A stretch of DNA of 39,820 nt, from positions 1 to 39,820 of the forward strand of contig JAFEAI010000125.1 of assembly GCA_018266475.1 (NCBI GenBank), in the 5' to 3' direction. Shown here piece by piece: positions 8,595-16,716 of the stretch. The notes beneath the pieces are model-generated. The model ran no database searches and had not been told where the DNA came from. It saw only the letters and a list, made by a program, of their open reading frames with translations. The translations under genes and the position numbers were made by a program. Every line of letters starts with the position of its first letter. Position 1 is the first letter of the stretch. This DNA is from Bacteroidota bacterium (GTDB taxonomy: Bacteria > Bacteroidota > Bacteroidia > Flavobacteriales_F > PHOS-HE28).

Positions 8595-8630
8595 TTAGTT
8601 TCGGGGCCGAACCCCGATCCCTGTCCATCC

Positions 8631-11072
8631 ATGCCCGTTCCGCATCGCATGCTTTTCGGCGGCGCCTTGCTGGCTGCCACAGGCGCCATGGCGCAGCCCT
8701 TCCAGGTGGGTTGCCACTACTTCCGCCAGCATCCCGCCGCCCAGCCCGTTCCCACCGCCGCCGAACGGGCCCTGATCGACGAGGTGATCGCGCGCAGCGA
8801 CACTTTCGACATCCTGCACTACGACATCGCCATCGACGTCACCGATTACAACGGGCAGCAGATACAGGCCGCCACCACCATCACCTTCACCCCGTTGATG
8901 GCCGACCAAACCTTTATCCGGTTCGAGCTTTGGGGCCTCACCGTGGATTCCGTTACCGCGCCGGAGGGCACGCTCCCGTTCAGCCAGGACACCATGCACC
9001 TGCGGGTGGATTTCCCCTCCCCGCCGGACATCGGCGCCCAGCGCGCCATCACCGTGCATTACCATGGCCATCCGCGCCGCGATCCGCAGTGGGGCGGCTT
9101 CTATTTCGAGAGCGGCTACATCTACAACCTCGGCATCGGCCTCTCCACCGTTCCGCCCAACTTCGGCAAGGTCTGGTACCCGTGCTTCGATTCCTTCGTG
9201 GAGCGCGCCACCTACACCTACCATGTGAAGAGCGCAGGCACCTTCAGGGCGCACTGCCAGGGCGATTTCCTGGGCGAAGTGCAGCTGGGCGGTGATACGG
9301 TGATCCGTTCCTTCAACTTCGGCCAGCCCATACCCACCCACCTTTCGGCCATTGCCGTGGCGGATTACCGGGACAGCAATTATGTCCACACCGGGGCCTA
9401 TGGGGACGTTCCCGTGCGCCTTACGGCCAAGCCGGCCAAGCTCTCCGCCATGGCAGCTAAAATGGCCGATGTGGGCGCGGCCATCGATGCCTGCCAGTTC
9501 TGGTATGGCCCCTATGGCTGGCAGCGCGTAGGCTATGTGCTTACCACCGATGGCGCCCTGGAGATTCCCACCAACATCGCCTTCCCTGATTTCATGACCG
9601 CGCAGCCGCAGGCCGACAACCGCGGGCTGCTGAGCCATGAGCTGGGCCACCATTGGTGGGGCGACATGGTGACGCCCCGCACCCAGCAGGACATGTGGCT
9701 GAAGGAAGGGCCCGCAGAATACAGCAAGCACCTGGTGGAGGAATGGATCGGCGGGCAGCCGGCCTTTGTGAACGCCGTGAAGGACAACCAGCTGTACGTG
9801 CTCAAGAACGCCGACGCGCAGGACGGCGGCTTCCAGCCCCTGTCGCCCATGCCCGATCCATACATCTACGGCCTCACCACCTACTACAAGGGGGCTTCGG
9901 TGGTGCATAACCTGCGCGGCTATTTGGGCGATACGCTCTTCCGGCAGGGCATGCACCAGGTGCAGCAGCTGCACGCCTACACCACCCTGGATGCTGCCGG
10001 CTTCCGCGATGCGCTGGAATCCGCCACCGGGTACGACCTGCACCCCTTCTTCACGGACCAGGTGTTTGCGCCTGGCTTTTCGGTGTTCGTGGTGCAGGCC
10101 ATGCAGGCACAGCAAACGGGCGGCCAGTGGCAGGCGGACTTGTCCATTCGCCAGAAATTGCGCGGGGCCTCGGTGTTCCACCACGCGGTGCCGTTGGACA
10201 TCACGCTCATCGGGGCGCAGGGGCAGCGCCAGGAATACCTGCGCACGGCAGGCGGCGAATTCACCGACCTCTCCTTGTCCTGCGGGTTTCAACCGGTGAT
10301 GGCCGTGCTCAACGGACACAACCGCCTGAACCAGGCGCGCATGGATTTCGAGCGCACCCTGGTGCCCGGCGTGGCCGTGCCGCAAACCCAGCCCCGCGTG
10401 GATTTCCGCCTGTACGTGGACCAATTGCCGGACACGGCGCTGATCCGCTTTGAGCACATCTGGGCGGCGCCGGAGGCGGACCTGGCGGCGGGGATCAGCG
10501 AGATCAGCACCACCCACTATTGGACCGTGGACGGCCTGTGGCCCGCTGGCACCCAGTTGCGCGGGCGCCTGGCGTATGCCGCGCTCAGCACCTCCTCGCT
10601 GGACCACGCCATGCTCGGCACCGACGAATCCGGGGTGATGCTGCTCTATCGCCCCGATCCCTCCATGCCGTGGGAGGTGTGCGCCGACCAAAGCGTGCAT
10701 GCAGGGGTGCTCACCGACGGGTCGGGATACATCGATATAAGCGTGCTGCGCAAGGGGCAATATGCCTTTGGCAAAGGCACCTTTGTGGGCGTGGCGGGGC
10801 CGGAGGCACCGGTGGAGGCGCTGCTGGCCTACCCGGTGCCGGCAAGCGGCCACCTCAGCGTGGAAGTGGGGAAGGCCATGCAGGGCCAATTGGTGCAGGC
10901 CACCATCTTCAATGCCAATGGCGGGGCAGAGCTGCAGGCCTATTGCACGGCGGCGCAGGGGCAACCCGTGCGGCTGGACGTGTCGCGCCTGGCGGCGGGC
11001 ACCTATGTGCTGCAGGTGCGGGCCTTGTCCGGCACCGGCCTTGGCCGTGCCATGTTCGTGGTGGCCCGTTAG
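8631..11072 (+). CDS. Secreted M1 family zinc metallopeptidase with T9SS sorting domain
   Basis: An 813-residue exported aminopeptidase-like protein. A signal peptide (MLFGGALLAATGAMAQ) follows a short MPVPHR lead. The ATG at 8631 or at 8649 both work, and upstream sequence is the 46-bp repeat array. An N-terminal beta domain (about 45-250) is followed by the catalytic domain with HELGHHWWGD (His336, Glu337, His340) and the third zinc ligand Glu359 in WLKEGPAEY, exactly the M1 HExxH-x18-E spacing. The likely transition-state tyrosine is Tyr418 or Tyr419. The substrate-anchoring GxMEN motif appears as GALEI at 308-312, a marked variant. After about residue 560 come beta domains and a T9SS tail (YPVPASGHLSVEV, LAAGTYVLQV). 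It probably digests peptides outside the cell or at the surface. Confidence 0.93.
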   Translation: MPVPHRMLFGGALLAATGAMAQPFQVGCHYFRQHPAAQPVPTAAERALIDEVIARSDTFDILHYDIAIDVTDYNGQQIQAATTITFTPLMADQTFIRFELWGLTVDSVTAPEGTLPFSQDTMHLRVDFPSPPDIGAQRAITVHYHGHPRRDPQWGGFYFESGYIYNLGIGLSTVPPNFGKVWYPCFDSFVERATYTYHVKSAGTFRAHCQGDFLGEVQLGGDTVIRSFNFGQPIPTHLSAIAVADYRDSNYVHTGAYGDVPVRLTAKPAKLSAMAAKMADVGAAIDACQFWYGPYGWQRVGYVLTTDGALEIPTNIAFPDFMTAQPQADNRGLLSHELGHHWWGDMVTPRTQQDMWLKEGPAEYSKHLVEEWIGGQPAFVNAVKDNQLYVLKNADAQDGGFQPLSPMPDPYIYGLTTYYKGASVVHNLRGYLGDTLFRQGMHQVQQLHAYTTLDAAGFRDALESATGYDLHPFFTDQVFAPGFSVFVVQAMQAQQTGGQWQADLSIRQKLRGASVFHHAVPLDITLIGAQGQRQEYLRTAGGEFTDLSLSCGFQPVMAVLNGHNRLNQARMDFERTLVPGVAVPQTQPRVDFRLYVDQLPDTALIRFEHIWAAPEADLAAGISEISTTHYWTVDGLWPAGTQLRGRLAYAALSTSSLDHAMLGTDESGVMLLYRPDPSMPWEVCADQSVHAGVLTDGSGYIDISVLRKGQYAFGKGTFVGVAGPEAPVEALLAYPVPASGHLSVEVGKAMQGQLVQATIFNANGGAELQAYCTAAQGQPVRLDVSRLAAGTYVLQVRALSGTGLGRAMFVVAR

Positions 11073-11097
11073 GCCAGGGCAAACACATCAAATTTGC

Positions 11098-11140
11098 CAA
11101 GCCAGGATAGTATCAAGCACAGGAATGTTCACCTGGCTTG
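11098..11140 (+). terminator. Possible terminator hairpin after the M1 peptidase
   Basis: CAAGCCAGG at 11098-11106 pairs perfectly with CCTGGCTTG at 11132-11140 around a 25-base loop. A short A-run follows, so on the minus strand the hairpin would be preceded rather than followed by T. It is therefore a weak terminator candidate for the plus strand. Confidence 0.35.
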
Positions 11141-11165
11141 AAAAACCACCGATGGCTGTACTTGG

Positions 11166-11268
11166 TTGGCCCTCCGAGCAAGTCCGAGGAGCGGCTCCGC
11201 TCAGGGCAAAGTATCGTTAGTGAGTGGATGATAAACATGAACTGCCCTGAGCGGAGCCGAAGGGCCAA
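11166..11268. repeat. Large inverted repeat between convergent genes
   Basis: CGGCTCCGCTCAGGGCA at 11192-11208 is the exact reverse complement of 11243-11259. An outer pair, TTGGCCCT (11166-11173) and AGGGCCAA (11261-11268), extends the fold after an 18-base bulge on the left side. The 34-base centre is AT-richer. It lies between the 3' ends of the M1 peptidase and xerD, where it could act as a bidirectional terminator or be a palindromic dispersed repeat. Confidence 0.8.
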
Positions 11269-11334
11269 CTTCAAATCCCTGATTTTCATGTCGGTGAATT
11301 GATTGCTTGATTTTAGATGCGTCTGCCCTGCCCG

Positions 11335-12246
11335 TTAGGCGCCGGCCTTGGCACGCGGGTGGAAGCGCATGATGTTGCTGCGCAGGTACTCGCGGTCCAG
11401 GTGGGTGTAGATCTCGGTGGTGGTGATGCTGGCGTGGCCCAGCATCTCCTGCACGGCGCGCAGGTCGGCACCGCCTTCCACCAGGTGCGTGGCGAAGGAA
11501 TGGCGGAAGGTGTGCGGGCTGATGGTCTTGCGGATCCCCGCCTTTGCGGCCAGGGCCTTCACCAGCTTGAAGACCGAAACGCGCGACAGCCCGCCGCCGC
11601 GAGCGTTCAGGAAAAGGAGGTCCCCGGCCTTGGGCTGCACCGGCAGGTGGTTCCGTTCCTGCTCCCTGTAGATGCCGATCTGCTTCACGGCCTCGGGGCT
11701 CACCGGCACAATGCGCTCCTTGTCGCCTTTGCCCACCACGCGCAGGAAGCCTTCCGCGAAGTGCAGCCTGCTGATGCGCAGGGAGCAGAGCTCGCTCACC
11801 CGCAATCCGCATCCGTACAGGGTTTCCAGCATGGCGCGGTCGCGGTGGGCCATGGGCCTGGCCATATCGATGGCCTGCACCAGGGCATCGATCTCCTCCA
11901 CCGAAAGGAAGTCGGGCAGGTGCCTGCCGGTGCGCGGGCTTTCCAACAGCTCGGTGGGGTCTGCGGTGATCAGGCCTTCCAGCAGCATGCTTTTGTGGAA
12001 TCCGCGCACGGCGCTCAGCAGGCGTGCCTGGCTGGTGGCCATCAGGCCCTGCTTGGCCTGTGCGGTGATGAAGGCCTGCAGGTCGTCCAGCTGCAGCGCG
12101 TCCGGGGCCAGGGGAGGGTGCAGGGCTTCGGCGAAGGAGCGCAGCTTGGCCACATCGCGCAGGTAGGCCTCCACGGTGCGGGCGCTCAGGGCGCGCTCCA
12201 GTTTCAGGTAAACGCGGAACCCGGCCAGGGCCTTTTCCCATTGCAT
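11335..12246 (-). CDS. xerD: Tyrosine recombinase XerD
   Basis: A 303-residue site-specific recombinase for chromosome dimer resolution at dif. The N-terminal SAM-like core-binding domain (about 1-90, with LSARTVEAYLRDVAKL) precedes the catalytic domain. The catalytic residues are Arg149 (GLRVSEL), Lys173 (GKGDKER), His245 and Arg248 (HTFRHSFATHL), His271 (LGH) and Tyr280 (EIYTH). Length and ending fit XerD rather than an integron or phage integrase. The frame extends 17 codons further, but the ATG at 12246 gives the usual family N-terminus; GAACTTTG just upstream is a near -7 box. It is divergent from aroQ with a 65-base spacer. No dif-like site was identified nearby. Confidence 0.93.
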   Translation of the reverse strand: MQWEKALAGFRVYLKLERALSARTVEAYLRDVAKLRSFAEALHPPLAPDALQLDDLQAFITAQAKQGLMATSQARLLSAVRGFHKSMLLEGLITADPTELLESPRTGRHLPDFLSVEEIDALVQAIDMARPMAHRDRAMLETLYGCGLRVSELCSLRISRLHFAEGFLRVVGKGDKERIVPVSPEAVKQIGIYREQERNHLPVQPKAGDLLFLNARGGGLSRVSVFKLVKALAAKAGIRKTISPHTFRHSFATHLVEGGADLRAVQEMLGHASITTTEIYTHLDREYLRSNIMRFHPRAKAGA

Positions 12247-12311
12247 GGCGCAAAGTTCGCCCGGGCGGGGTGGTGCCGGAAGCGCGGGAATGCCCACTTT
12301 TGCGCAACGCC

Positions 12312-12734
12312 ATGCACATCCGCATCATCAACGGCCCCAACCTGGACCTGGTTGGCACCCGGGAGCCGGCCATCTACGGCACGCGCACCTTCCCTGATTA
12401 CCTGCGCCAATTGCAGCAGGAATGTGCCGGGCATGTGATCGACCTGTTCCAGAGCAACCACGAGGGGGAGCTGATCGAGGCGCTGCGCGCGGCCGAGGCG
12501 CAGTGCGGCGGGGTGGTGCTGAACGCGGGCGGCTATTCGCACACCAGCGTGGCCCTGCGCGATGCGCTGGCCGGGCTGAAGGTGCCCGTGGTGGAGGTGC
12601 ACATCAGCAACATCCACGCGCGGGAGGATTTCCGGCAGCGCTCCCTTACGGCGGTGCATTGCGCCGGGGTGGTCACGGGGTTCGGGCTGGAGGGCTACCG
12701 CCTGGCGGTGGATCACCTGCTGCGGCGGGGCTGA
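12312..12734 (+). CDS. aroQ: Type II 3-dehydroquinate dehydratase
   Basis: A 140-residue cytosolic enzyme that dehydrates 3-dehydroquinate to 3-dehydroshikimate, the third step of the shikimate pathway. Family landmarks are NGPNLDLVGTREP (7-19), the catalytic Tyr22 in IYG, SNHEGELIE (48-56), NAGGYSHTSVALRDA (71-85) and VEVHISNIHARE (94-105) with the catalytic His97. Length is typical for the dodecameric type II family. The usual NPGAY motif is NAGGY here. The ATG at 12312 is the first that leaves the conserved N-terminus intact. The last 22 bases overlap the 3' end of the convergent glycosyltransferase gene. aroC lies about 9 kb downstream on the same strand, so two shikimate-pathway genes are in the window but not in one operon. 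Confidence 0.95.
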   Translation: MHIRIINGPNLDLVGTREPAIYGTRTFPDYLRQLQQECAGHVIDLFQSNHEGELIEALRAAEAQCGGVVLNAGGYSHTSVALRDALAGLKVPVVEVHISNIHAREDFRQRSLTAVHCAGVVTGFGLEGYRLAVDHLLRRG

Positions 12735-13759
12735 TCGAAGGCGCGGGCATCCAGCTGCGGAAAGGTGCGCCAGCCGAGGATGTACCGGTCGTAGGCGATG
12801 CTGCGGTGGTACATGCCGGTGAGGTCGGGCCGGCGTTCGGTGGCGCGCAGTTGCCGGCGTTCGCGCAGCAGCGCGGGCAGCCAGCGCAGGAACTGCCTGT
12901 GGGCAAGCCCCACCTGGCGGGCATGCGCGGCGTGGCCTTCGGAAAGGAACTTGATCGCGGCGAACACGTCCAACGCCATGCGGTGCAGGATGCGCGCATG
13001 GATGCATCGCGACCGCAGGTGCTTGGTGAGCACGGCCAGGCTGTTGCGGAAGTTCAGGAAGGTCTTGCGCGGATCGCCGTAGCCTAAGGCGCCGCCGCCC
13101 ACATGAAAGGCCGTGGCCGCATGGGCGTAACCGATGCGCCAGCCGCGCCGCCGCAGGTTCCAGCAGAGGTCGATCTCCTCCATGTGGGCGAAGAGGCGGG
13201 CATCAAACCCGCCCGCTTCCCGGAAGGCCCCGCTGCGGATCATCAGGCAGGCCCCGGTGGCCCAGAACACGTCACGGTCATCATCGTACTGCCCATGGTC
13301 CTCCTCGGTGAGGTCGAAGATGCGCCCCCTGCAGAAGGGGTACCCGTTGCGGTCGATGTAGCCGCCGGCGGCGCCCGCATGCTCGAAGCGGTTGCGCTGG
13401 TGGAAGCTGCGCATCTTGGGCTGGCAGGCGGCCATGTCCGGCCGGGCGTCCATGTGCTCCTGCAGAATGCGCGCCCAGCCCGGGGTTACCTCCACGTCGG
13501 AGTTCAGGAGCACGTAGTATTTGGCCTCCACCTGGGCCAAGGCGGCGTTGTATCCTCCGGCAAACCCGCGGTTTTCCGCAAGGGTGATCACTTCCGCCCC
13601 GGGGGCATGCGCACGCACCCATGCCACGGAATCGTCCGTGCTCCCGTTGTCCGCCACGATCACGCGGGCATCGGCGGCGGTGTGCGCAAGCACGCCGGGC
13701 AGGAATTGTTCAAGCCATTTCCTGCCGTTCCAATTGAGGATCACCACTGCCGTTTCCAT
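12713..13759 (-). CDS. Family 2 glycosyltransferase
   Basis: A 348-residue cytosolic GT-A enzyme that transfers a sugar from a nucleotide donor, probably in cell-surface glycan synthesis. It opens METAVVILNWNGRKWLEQFL. DNGSTDDS (37-44), the RGFAGGYNAAL segment (64-74) and NSDVEV (86-91, the DXD-equivalent metal site) are as in rhamnosyltransferase-like GT2 proteins. FWATGACLMIRS and HMEEIDLCWNLRRRGW further on complete the acceptor region. The C-terminal 90 residues are helical and basic, without a membrane segment. The ATG at 13759 was preferred to a TTG five codons earlier. It is encoded convergent to aroQ and overlaps it by 22 bases. The acceptor and sugar cannot be told from sequence. Confidence 0.9.
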   Translation of the reverse strand: METAVVILNWNGRKWLEQFLPGVLAHTAADARVIVADNGSTDDSVAWVRAHAPGAEVITLAENRGFAGGYNAALAQVEAKYYVLLNSDVEVTPGWARILQEHMDARPDMAACQPKMRSFHQRNRFEHAGAAGGYIDRNGYPFCRGRIFDLTEEDHGQYDDDRDVFWATGACLMIRSGAFREAGGFDARLFAHMEEIDLCWNLRRRGWRIGYAHAATAFHVGGGALGYGDPRKTFLNFRNSLAVLTKHLRSRCIHARILHRMALDVFAAIKFLSEGHAAHARQVGLAHRQFLRWLPALLRERRQLRATERRPDLTGMYHRSIAYDRYILGWRTFPQLDARAFDQPRRSR

Positions 13760-13879
13760 TCCCGATTCGGGCAAAAATGGGGAGGAAGCAGGCTAATCGG
13801 TCCCGAAAATTGGTGAAGGGGTCTTGGCAGGCGGCCCGCAGACTGCCGTGCAGGCGGGGCCAGGCACCAAATGCAAGAA

Positions 13880-13909
13880 GGGGAGGCAAGACCATGGCCC
13901 TGCCTCCCC
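13880..13909 (-). terminator. Intrinsic terminator of the 846-residue protein gene
   Basis: GGGGAGGCA at 13880-13888 pairs perfectly with TGCCTCCCC at 13901-13909 around a 12-base loop. On the minus strand the stem is followed by TTCTTGCATTT, a T-rich tail. It lies about 22 bases after the stop of the gene at 13932-16472. Confidence 0.75.
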
Positions 13910-13931
13910 GGTTGTTGCACATTGACCCTAA

Positions 13932-16472
13932 TTAGCGCGGGCGTCCGCCTCCGCCGCCCCTGGTGCCGCCACCGCCGCCGCCACCAAAACCACCGCCACC
14001 ACCGCTGCGGCCGCCCATGGAGGGGGCCGAACGTTCCATGCGGGGGGCTTCCATCTGGCGTTGGCCCCCGCGGTCTTCCTGCCAGCCGCGGAAGTCGTTC
14101 ACGCGCTGGTCGCCGCGTGTGCGCTCCTGTTGGATCATCCAAGGGTTGTTGTTGCGCTCCATTTGGGGCGCCCGCTCAGGTGCGGCCTGCCTGTCACGTC
14201 CGGAATTGTCGGGTTGGCTGGTGGAAGGCACGGGTTGACGCTGCTGTTGCGTGGCTCCGTTGCGGTCCATGCCGCCATTGTTCTGCCAATTTGTGGTGCC
14301 GGCGCCCCGTGCAGGTTGGGTGGCTCCGCTGCGGTCCATGGTGCCGGTTCCCCCGGGCCCAGGTTCCCGGTTCTCAGGCCGGGCCACCGCGTTCCAGCGG
14401 CCGTCGCGCAATTCCTCCGTCCTGCCTTGCTCGGAGCGGTACACGTTCCCCTGGCGGTCGGTGAAGTAATCCCTCCGCTCCGTGTTGGTCCCGCGTTGCC
14501 CGTTGTTGCGTTCCATCGTGCCCCTGGCCGTGTTGCCTGCCGCCCGGTCGGCGAACGGCCTGCCCACCTGTGCGGGCGTAATGCCCGGCAGGCGGTGGTT
14601 GTCGTACAGGTTGGTGCTGCGCGCAAGGGCCGCAGAGCTGCCTGCGCGGCCCAAGCCGGGGTTGCCGGCCGCCATGCCCGGGCGGTGGCCGTAGTAGTAG
14701 CCATTTCCATTGTAGTGGCCATTGTAGTTTCCGTATCCGTGCCAATAGCCGTAGGAGGGGGGGCAGTAGGCATAGGGCCCCCACCAGCCCCAGGCATACG
14801 GCCTGTAGTAGCCGTAGTAATTCCAGGAGGGATAGAACCAATCAAAGCCCCATCCACCGCCGAACCCCCAGCCATACCACGGATTGTAGTACATGTTGAA
14901 GCCCCAGGTGTAGGGACGGGGATACCAGTACGCGCCCCGCCATGGATTGTAGTAGTAGCCCGTGCCGTAGATCACTACGCCGGATTGCACATAGCTGCCA
15001 AGGTAGCCGGGCGTGTAGCCGATGTACACCACGTCGGGCGTGTAGTCATAGATGTACACGTAGCGCACGCGGTAGGCGGGGTCCGAGGGCGGAATGTCAT
15101 TTACCTGGGCGGGCACGGAGGTGCTCACCACCCATGGGCCGTCGGGCGAATTGCCTTCGTACCACACGGCGTTGTCGCATACATGGTATACGCCGTTTAT
15201 CAGCAGCACGGTGGTGCTGGCGTTGGTGGCGGCGGTGATGCTGGTGCCCGGAATGGTGCGGAACTGCGGGCTGCCGTCGTAGTTCACTGTCAGGTTGACT
15301 GAATTGCGGTTCACCTGTGCGGTTTGCGGAATGCTGGCATCGCGCACGGCCTCGCGTGCGGCGGGCGTGCCTGCCACGTGCGCCAGTATGCCGTCCTTGG
15401 CGGAACCTTCGGGCACCTTGGCAAATTCAGCGGGCAGCGCATCGGCCGCCACATAGCGCCATGGCCCGTTCTGAAGGTCCTTGGTGGCATACCAGCGGCC
15501 CGATGCAAGGAAGTAGTATTCCTGGGTGGGTATGTCCATGAACAGGTCCTTGTCCGTGTTGGTCACGTACATCAGGGAGCTATTGTCGTACGGCTGCATT
15601 TGGGGCGCACCGTTCACGTCCAGCAGCACGGCGGGCTTGGTGGTCACCACCACATCGGGGATGATGTCGTGTTTTTCATTTTTGTCCGCCTTGAAGCTGG
15701 TATCCACCTTGGCCGCGAGCCGCTCCAGATATTCCGGTGCCCTCCGCTCGTCTTTCCACGGTCCCTTGAAATCGGATGCCTTGTACCACAATCCCGAGCC
15801 GTACAGCCAGTACTCTTTGCCTTCGGTGCGCACCAGGAAAAAGGGTGTGTTCACCACGCGCTCCACGGCGGGTCCGTTGGCGGCGTACACGCCGTCGCTG
15901 TTTCCGTTGGCGGTGTTCTTCACCTTTTCATAGATGGGGTCGCCGTCCACGTACAGCAGCATGCTCGGCTTGTTGCGGTAGATGATCTCCGGCGGGGCAT
16001 TGTCATAGGAGGAGTCCGATTTCTTTTCTTCCTCCAGGGCGGCCACCATCCAGTCCAGGTCGATGGGCGGCGCATGGGCCAAGATGCCGTCCGACAGCAT
16101 TGTCTTTATCCGCAGTTGCTCGGCTGTGTCGGTGATTCCCGGAAAGCGGACATCGGTCACCTTGAAGGCGGTGAGCTTTCCCACGCGCGAGGTGCGGTCC
16201 ACGGCCAAGGTGCCATTGCCCCATACCGCGCCGAAAACGGGCGACGCGTCCTGTTTGCGCTGCACCGCCACCGCTGCCCGGGCCGTGAAGCTGGTGCCGT
16301 CAAAGGTCTCGGGCTGCGGCTTGAATACCTGTACTTGGTCGTCGCCGGAGGAAAAGACCAAGGGCCAGCCGTCGGTTTTTTCCTGGGCTGGTGCCATGGT
16401 CGCCGCACCTGACAGGATTGCAGCCAAGGCGATCTGTACGGTGCGGGATGGAATGAGGTTGATCCGTGCCAT
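13932..16472 (-). CDS. Secreted repeat protein with aromatic-rich and glycine-rich tail
   Basis: An 846-residue protein with a signal peptide (MARINLIPSRTVQIALAA to about residue 33, ending APA-Q). Residues about 35-560 contain repeats ending in a GxWY...GPW pattern (GSGLWYKASDFKGPW, ASGRWYATKDLQNGPW, CDNAVWYEGNSPDGPW). This pattern resembles a proteobacterial and Bacteroidota family often labelled 'carbohydrate-binding family V/XII', though I know of no proven function. A segment with YVYIYDYTPDVVYIGYTPGY follows, then about 60 residues very rich in Trp, Tyr and Gly. The last 200 residues are rich in Arg, Gln and Asn and end in a Gly run (GGRSGGGGGFGGGGG). No T9SS sorting domain is visible. 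A hairpin terminator lies just after the stop. The frame runs 54 codons further upstream, but ATG 16472 begins the signal peptide. Confidence 0.8.
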   Translation of the reverse strand: MARINLIPSRTVQIALAAILSGAATMAPAQEKTDGWPLVFSSGDDQVQVFKPQPETFDGTSFTARAAVAVQRKQDASPVFGAVWGNGTLAVDRTSRVGKLTAFKVTDVRFPGITDTAEQLRIKTMLSDGILAHAPPIDLDWMVAALEEEKKSDSSYDNAPPEIIYRNKPSMLLYVDGDPIYEKVKNTANGNSDGVYAANGPAVERVVNTPFFLVRTEGKEYWLYGSGLWYKASDFKGPWKDERRAPEYLERLAAKVDTSFKADKNEKHDIIPDVVVTTKPAVLLDVNGAPQMQPYDNSSLMYVTNTDKDLFMDIPTQEYYFLASGRWYATKDLQNGPWRYVAADALPAEFAKVPEGSAKDGILAHVAGTPAAREAVRDASIPQTAQVNRNSVNLTVNYDGSPQFRTIPGTSITAATNASTTVLLINGVYHVCDNAVWYEGNSPDGPWVVSTSVPAQVNDIPPSDPAYRVRYVYIYDYTPDVVYIGYTPGYLGSYVQSGVVIYGTGYYYNPWRGAYWYPRPYTWGFNMYYNPWYGWGFGGGWGFDWFYPSWNYYGYYRPYAWGWWGPYAYCPPSYGYWHGYGNYNGHYNGNGYYYGHRPGMAAGNPGLGRAGSSAALARSTNLYDNHRLPGITPAQVGRPFADRAAGNTARGTMERNNGQRGTNTERRDYFTDRQGNVYRSEQGRTEELRDGRWNAVARPENREPGPGGTGTMDRSGATQPARGAGTTNWQNNGGMDRNGATQQQRQPVPSTSQPDNSGRDRQAAPERAPQMERNNNPWMIQQERTRGDQRVNDFRGWQEDRGGQRQMEAPRMERSAPSMGGRSGGGGGFGGGGGGGTRGGGGGRPR

Positions 16473-16716
16473 CGTGGTATGTGGGTTCGCGCAGGCATGC
16501 GCCAAGATCTGTGCCATGATCGAAGGTGCCCATGGATATGGACTTTCCCGGGCAGCTTGGGAAATGGGTTCCACAAGGGGCGTTGGCGGCTGCCTGCAAT
16601 ACCGGTTGCCAAGCCCCTGAACTGTGCTTGACATGGCCGGCAGCGGTGCCGGTTCCTGTCGCGAAGGGTTTGTGGTATGGGATTTTCACGTGGCGGTGAA
16701 CCCAAGCCCAGAGAAA

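Noticed and set aside
8361-8630. An N-terminal extension of the M1 peptidase through the five 46-bp repeats
   Set aside because: The period is not a multiple of three, so each unit would be read in a different frame; the signal peptide begins only at 8631 or 8649.
8595-10964. A 789-codon minus-strand open frame
   Set aside because: It is the antisense shadow of the M1 peptidase gene, with its zinc motif and T9SS tail on the plus strand.
11243-11334. A small gene between the inverted repeat and xerD
   Set aside because: Open frames here are short and carry no conserved residues.
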